DNA of 64,000 bases from contig NZ_PDOG01000002.1 in assembly GCF_003202205.1 (NCBI RefSeq), positions 263,148 through 327,147 on the forward strand, given 5' to 3'. Made by a program: the position numbers and the translations under genes. The notes below the pieces were generated by a model. It was not told the DNA's origin. It searched no databases and saw only the letters and a program-made list of their open reading frames with translations. How positions within the stretch are numbered: position 1 is the stretch's first letter; the number at the start of each line of letters is the position of its first letter. Positions 61,201 through 64,000 of the stretch are shown here, one piece after another. This stretch comes from Halomonas sp. LBP4. Lineage in GTDB: Bacteria > Pseudomonadota > Gammaproteobacteria > Pseudomonadales > Halomonadaceae.

Positions 61201-62551
61201 GCTGACCTGGAGCGGCAGCGATGCCCGGCTCTGGTCGAGCCTCACCGGAGAGCCGCTGGGCCTTCCGTTGCGCCATGCGGCGACGGTCAGGGAGGTGGTG
61301 GCCAGCGAGGATGGGCGGCGCCTGCTCAGTCGAGGCAGCGACGGCAGCCTGAGGTGGTGGCAGACGCCGCCCACCGAGGCGGCGGCGACGCGGCGGTTTC
61401 CGGCCGAGGTGCTCGATGCCGTCCTGGTGGCGGACGAGCCCCTGGTCCGGGCCGTCACCCTCGACGGGCATGTCCACTCATGGTCAGCGATCGACGATAC
61501 CGTGCCGGATCGACAGCGGCTGGATCCCGAGGCCGTCCTCGCGGTATTCGCCCCCCAAGGCCGCCGCCTGTTGACCGCGGGCGTACACGGCGACGTGCGG
61601 CTCTGGAGCTGGGAGGACGACGCCTTCCGGGCCCTGGCGGCGCCGGGCGGGACCGCGGGCGACGGCCCCGTGGCCGGGGTGGTGTGGAGCCCCGATGCCG
61701 ATCGCCTGCTGTTCTGGGGGGAGCGGGGGTGTACCGCCTGGCTGTGGCGCGTCGGCAGTGCCCGCACGGTGCCGATCGAACCAGACGCTGAGGGGGCGGA
61801 GTGCCGCCTGCGCGGCGCGGCCTTCGTCAACGACGAGCGCGCGCGGTTGCTCACCTGGGGAGAGGACCGGCGGCTGCGTCTCTGGGATGTCGAGGCACGC
61901 GAGCCGGTGTTGCTGCGGACCCTGTTCGAGGGGGCGCTGGTCCGCCATGCCGAGTTCGACGGTGGACGCCTGCTGGTCACCACCGGCGACGGTGGCGTTC
62001 ATCTTTCTTCCGTGCAGGAGACTTCCGGGCAGGACGGCGACGAAGCCGATAGGGCCTTCCATCACGAGGCAGCCCAGGGGGCCCGGCGGCATGCCGACAC
62101 CGGCAGGGTCCTGAGCTGGGGGGGCGGCAGTGTGCGCATCTGGGAGGCCGACGGCGCCGCGCTGCTCGCCTCCCTGGCTCCCGGGGACGATATTGCCGGC
62201 GCGGCCTTCGTGCCGGGCGGGGAGCGGGTGCTCAGCTGGCAGACCGAGGGCCGCGTGCAACTCTGGGACACGGTCAGCGGCCATCCGCTGACCCCCGCCC
62301 TGCGTGGGGTCGGCCCTGCCCCGGCCGGGATCGACAGTGACTTCGGGACATCGGCGATCCGGCTGCTGGTCACCGCAGGCGATCGTGCCACCCTGTGGCG
62401 CCTGCCCCCCTTCCACGCCTCGCCGTCCCGGCCGGTCCGCCGACAGCAGGTGCTGACCGGCACCCGCCTGACGTCACCCGGCGAAGTGGAGGTCCTGTCG
62501 GCAGCGGCCTGGCGGCGGCTCGCGACCGACCTCGCCGGGTCGGGGGAGTAG
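58259..62551 (+). CDS. TIR - nSTAND NTPase - transmembrane - beta-propeller protein
   Basis: The protein has about 1430 residues. Residues 1-130 form a TIR domain (TLFISHSSTDIAAAREMADW; catalytic-type Glu 78 in WCLAEL). Residues about 140-560 form an nSTAND1 NTPase with GRDAETQQALDRLQ, Walker A LGASGSGKSSLVRAG near 180 and Walker B LVLVLDQLEELL near 278. One membrane segment lies at about 581-600 (ITAAWLALLLGVIGLSWFAW). The rest is a WD40-like propeller with a dozen or more repeats containing xLLTWxxxxxARLW-type strands. TIR domains of this type degrade NAD+ or make signalling nucleotides on oligomerisation. An immune or self-killing role is inferred. The start at 58259 is chosen at the TIR domain; an ATG at 58202 is possible. 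Confidence 0.9.
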   Translation: MSTLFISHSSTDIAAAREMADWLQRHGHHSLFLDFDPEHGIPPGRDWEAELYRRLRACQALIVLCSEPAMASCWCLAELSHARALGKRIFPVRIAPCKLRPQLAELQVIDLVKEPEAGYERLRQGLISVFDWDRHRPPYPGLMAFEEVDAAIFFGRDAETQQALDRLQQLRHFGGPRLLLFLGASGSGKSSLVRAGIMPRLRAVPDAWTVIGPIRPRDRPLDEFTAQLRSGLADDGGVSEEVLALAPGAETASQLLPRVQRELRRRPGRANSTLVLVLDQLEELLSDSPQAEQLMRVLHPVLRDTGTPVLVIATLRSDFLGALQDHPAWRDVPLQPLTVEPLSVEGFAAVIEGPAELAGLELEPGLVRAMVADTATQDALPLLAFTLRELWEAGGEDGRLTLAEYRDRLGGLHGSVARSAEAVLDAAAPSREQWQALRIALFDLVRLDEEGRYTRQAVRWEALPAMSHPLLERFIQARLLIAGSHHGVRTLEVAHESLFRVWRRLNRWLEDNREALRVRDGLRRAASEWDVGGRSAELLVHRGNRLEAARALTGAGAFRLDAMERDYLQACRWREWMRRGWITAAWLALLLGVIGLSWFAWSLHQQERITRQGLADLHWANGVSARDRDGRPLKASHHFMQAAELALDPARAASAHWAGVRLGSGPVLAGAMDLGPVLMLAAFDGDDDAGDRVRLWGSDGGHQAWSWSDGAAPPLLGPGGRTVQTFSPGGQPWTRQIVLRGGERGTEIRDRRSGALLVTLPPAVEGVWIGGVDEVTAVSVHRGGDARVWDLTSGDSLGEWRHAAGVAGVAISPGGARLLLWTRSGEAVVWSVDAAEVVARHAGDILGGALGRQAHEVVLWNREGRLWLPALPAFEPAAAEGGRCSPRAIGARFLDDARRLLVWNHGACGTARLWDLETQRPVGAVVRHEDELAPPLVQGSRFLTWHPGGGSARLWDGATGEPVATLEAPVTGARFAGGNRLLTWSGSDARLWSSLTGEPLGLPLRHAATVREVVASEDGRRLLSRGSDGSLRWWQTPPTEAAATRRFPAEVLDAVLVADEPLVRAVTLDGHVHSWSAIDDTVPDRQRLDPEAVLAVFAPQGRRLLTAGVHGDVRLWSWEDDAFRALAAPGGTAGDGPVAGVVWSPDADRLLFWGERGCTAWLWRVGSARTVPIEPDAEGAECRLRGAAFVNDERARLLTWGEDRRLRLWDVEAREPVLLRTLFEGALVRHAEFDGGRLLVTTGDGGVHLSSVQETSGQDGDEADRAFHHEAAQGARRHADTGRVLSWGGGSVRIWEADGAALLASLAPGDDIAGAAFVPGGERVLSWQTEGRVQLWDTVSGHPLTPALRGVGPAPAGIDSDFGTSAIRLLVTAGDRATLWRLPPFHASPSRPVRRQQVLTGTRLTSPGEVEVLSAAAWRRLATDLAGSGE

Positions 62552-62564
62552 CGCAGCGGGCGGA

Positions 62565-63563
62565 TCAGGGTGACACTTTGACGCGCGAATCCGACCAGGC
62601 GGTGATCCAGCCTTCCGTCGGCGCCCAGGCGCGTATCTTGAGCCGATGCGTCCCCGTGGAGATGCGCTGGCCGGCGTCGCGTCCGTCCCATTGCCGTGGA
62701 TCGATGCTGCGCCCGGCGGCCACGCCACCGGGGATCGGTGCCTCGTTGACGAAGAAGTGGCGCTCGCCGTCATCGGCCGGCTCCACGCGCATGAACTCGG
62801 CCACGGCACTGGGAAACTCGGAGTGCGAGAAGAAGCGGTAGGAGGCCTGCTCACGCGCCTGGGCGCGAATCAGGCGGGGCAGGAACGACACCTCCTCGAT
62901 GGCCACCGAGCCCACGGCGCGGGGGCCGCAGCCGAGCGCCAGGACCCGGAACGAGGGCTCCATGCGCTCGCCGCTCATGTCGGTCGCGGTCACGGCGATG
63001 GCGGCGGGGCGCTCGCTGTCGCCGAACGCCGGCGGCAATTGGAACTGCAGGCGATGGCGCCCCGTCTCGTCCGCACCGAAGGGGATCCGCAGGGTGTAGA
63101 CATCGGGGACCCCCCGGGCGCTGATGCGCAGGGTGACCATGACCGGCTGCAGGTGGGCGAAGTCCAGTACGAACGGCCAACCGCCCCGCACCATGCCGAT
63201 GGCGGCGAAGGCACTGGTGTTGTACCGGGGCGCGAACTCCGGGCCTTGCTGCTGCAGCTGCACCAGCATGTCACGCTCGCCTTTGGTGGGCTTGGGTGGC
63301 TGCACGGCCTGGCGGCGCTCCCGCAGCCAGCGAATCAACAGCGCGGACGCCGCGGCGCCGGCCACGATGGCCGGTACCGTCCAGTCGCTACCGCCGTTAC
63401 CCGACGGTTCCCCGGTGGTGCCGGTATCGTCCTGGCCGTCGCCGTCGGGGAAGACGTCGTCCTGCGCCACGGCCAGCGGTGATACCGCCAGCACGGCGGC
63501 AAGCAGGCAGGCGAGAAACCGCTTCCACCGGTGATGTCCTGCATCGACCCTGTTCATTAGCAC
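62565..63563 (-). CDS. Exported, membrane-anchored protein of unknown function
   Basis: The 332-residue protein has a signal peptide (FLACLLAAVLAVSPLAVAQD), a low-complexity Gly/Asp linker (FPDGDGQDDTGTTGEPSGNG) and a second membrane segment (WTVPAIVAGAAASALLIRWL). Its beta-rich C-terminal region includes GMVRGGWPFVLDFAHLQPVM and SYRFFSHSEFPSAVAEFMRV. It ends only 14 bp from the convergent TIR-STAND gene. I do not recognise the family. Confidence 0.72.
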   Translation of the reverse strand: MLMNRVDAGHHRWKRFLACLLAAVLAVSPLAVAQDDVFPDGDGQDDTGTTGEPSGNGGSDWTVPAIVAGAAASALLIRWLRERRQAVQPPKPTKGERDMLVQLQQQGPEFAPRYNTSAFAAIGMVRGGWPFVLDFAHLQPVMVTLRISARGVPDVYTLRIPFGADETGRHRLQFQLPPAFGDSERPAAIAVTATDMSGERMEPSFRVLALGCGPRAVGSVAIEEVSFLPRLIRAQAREQASYRFFSHSEFPSAVAEFMRVEPADDGERHFFVNEAPIPGGVAAGRSIDPRQWDGRDAGQRISTGTHRLKIRAWAPTEGWITAWSDSRVKVSP

Positions 63564-63608
63564 TCACCTGGCCTGTCGGAGTAGCTCAGCGTTGAGTCCG
63601 ACAGGCGG

Positions 63609-64000
63609 CTAGACCGTGGACCACTCCTGGTCGTCCGGCCGACGGCAGGCCGTGCCATCGGTACGGCGGGGCTCACCGTCGACGACGACCTGCATCTCGA
63701 AGTGGCGGCACTGCTGGTCGCCCCGCTCGAAGGTCTCCTGTGGCGTCATGGTGAACTCGTTACCGGTCTGGGGATTGCGCCACTTCTCCGATGTGCCGTC
63801 TGGTGTGCGATCGAGCGCGGCGCTCATGGCCCGCTGATCCTCACGGGTCAGCCGGATGCCGATCTCCCTGCCGAGCCATGCGCCCAGCCCCGCACCGATC
63901 AACATGGCGGCGGTCCGCCCGGAACCGCTACCTACCTGTGAACCCAGCCCGGCACCGATGAGGGCCCCCAGGCCTGTGCCTACTCCCTCGCCGGTACTGG
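63609..64000 (-). CDS. Glycine-zipper surface-antigen-like protein, 5' end outside window
   Basis: The frame is open to the window end, so the N-terminus is missing. The visible part begins with a glycine zipper (GVGTGLGALIGAGLGSQVGS, then GSGRTAAMLIGAGLGAWLG). It continues with LTREDQRAMSAALDRTPDGT, then SEKWRNPQTGNEFTMTP, the C-terminal domain of 17-kDa surface-antigen-like outer-membrane lipoproteins. Cys residues late in the protein (QQCRHFEM, TACRRPD) fit the family. Confidence 0.82.
   Translation of the reverse strand, partial: STGEGVGTGLGALIGAGLGSQVGSGSGRTAAMLIGAGLGAWLGREIGIRLTREDQRAMSAALDRTPDGTSEKWRNPQTGNEFTMTPQETFERGDQQCRHFEMQVVVDGEPRRTDGTACRRPDDQEWSTV

Overview
The window is high-GC gammaproteobacterial chromosome, most likely from a Halomonas-like bacterium (family Halomonadaceae). 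The basis is GC-rich codon use with strong Shine-Dalgarno sites, plus genes such as a DbpA helicase, a PA4780-type RIO1-like kinase, a YeeN-type YebC protein and a YchJ protein. This taxonomic call is inference; no rRNA or marker operon is present.

Layout. (1) 1-9777: a defence-type island. It holds a 5'-truncated giant SF2 helicase with DUF1998-type cysteines, a 4-bp-overlapping NERD-like nuclease/SF1 helicase, and then a visibly AT-richer m5C methyltransferase and a convergent Vsr endonuclease. (2) 9.8-24 kb: a scrapyard of accessory DNA. It contains a transposase tail, a decayed second copy of an abiEi start, a PAAR gene followed by a frameshifted lipoprotein, LysE, an AbiE toxin-antitoxin pair whose toxin is cut by an amber codon and a G-tract frameshift, two near-identical GNAT acetyltransferases, a RhuM-Fic protein, YchJ, a CheR-like methyltransferase, a LysR/EamA pair and an NCS2 permease. 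Between them lie short gene stubs (PhzF, AlbA_2-type, MbcA/RES, NAD(P)-binding protein, alternative lysE start) and dispersed direct repeats, which point to repeated segmental duplication and deletion. (3) 24-47 kb: mostly ordinary chromosome. It includes YghU-like GST, YCII, RlpA-like, HIT, MBL, NTF2-like, lytic transglycosylase-like, SRPBCC, a flavodoxin-fold/UbiA fusion, a Tat aldo/keto reductase, DbpA, the RIO1-like kinase, a PPC-repeat protein, a MEDS protein with degenerate GGDEF-EAL domains, creatininase, tautomerase, alpha/beta hydrolase, YeeN and an M24 creatinase-like protein. (4) 47.4-53.2 kb: a minus-strand surface-fibre operon (three DUF4402-type subunits, chaperone, usher-like protein). 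Its leader carries what reads as a class-I cyclic-di-GMP (GEMM) riboswitch, with a 154-bp tandem duplication further upstream. (5) 53.6-64 kb: DUF1326 and DUF2182 genes, an FAD-linked oxidase with a divergent AraC regulator, a TIR-nSTAND-TM-beta-propeller protein of about 1430 residues, and two envelope proteins, the last one cut by the window end.

How the genes may work together. The two helicases look like one translationally coupled anti-phage module. Dcm plus Vsr is the classic pairing of m5C methylation with T:G mismatch repair. The pilus operon is probably switched by c-di-GMP through its leader RNA. The TIR-STAND protein is a likely stand-alone immune sensor/effector. All functional statements rest on motifs read by eye; no database search was run.
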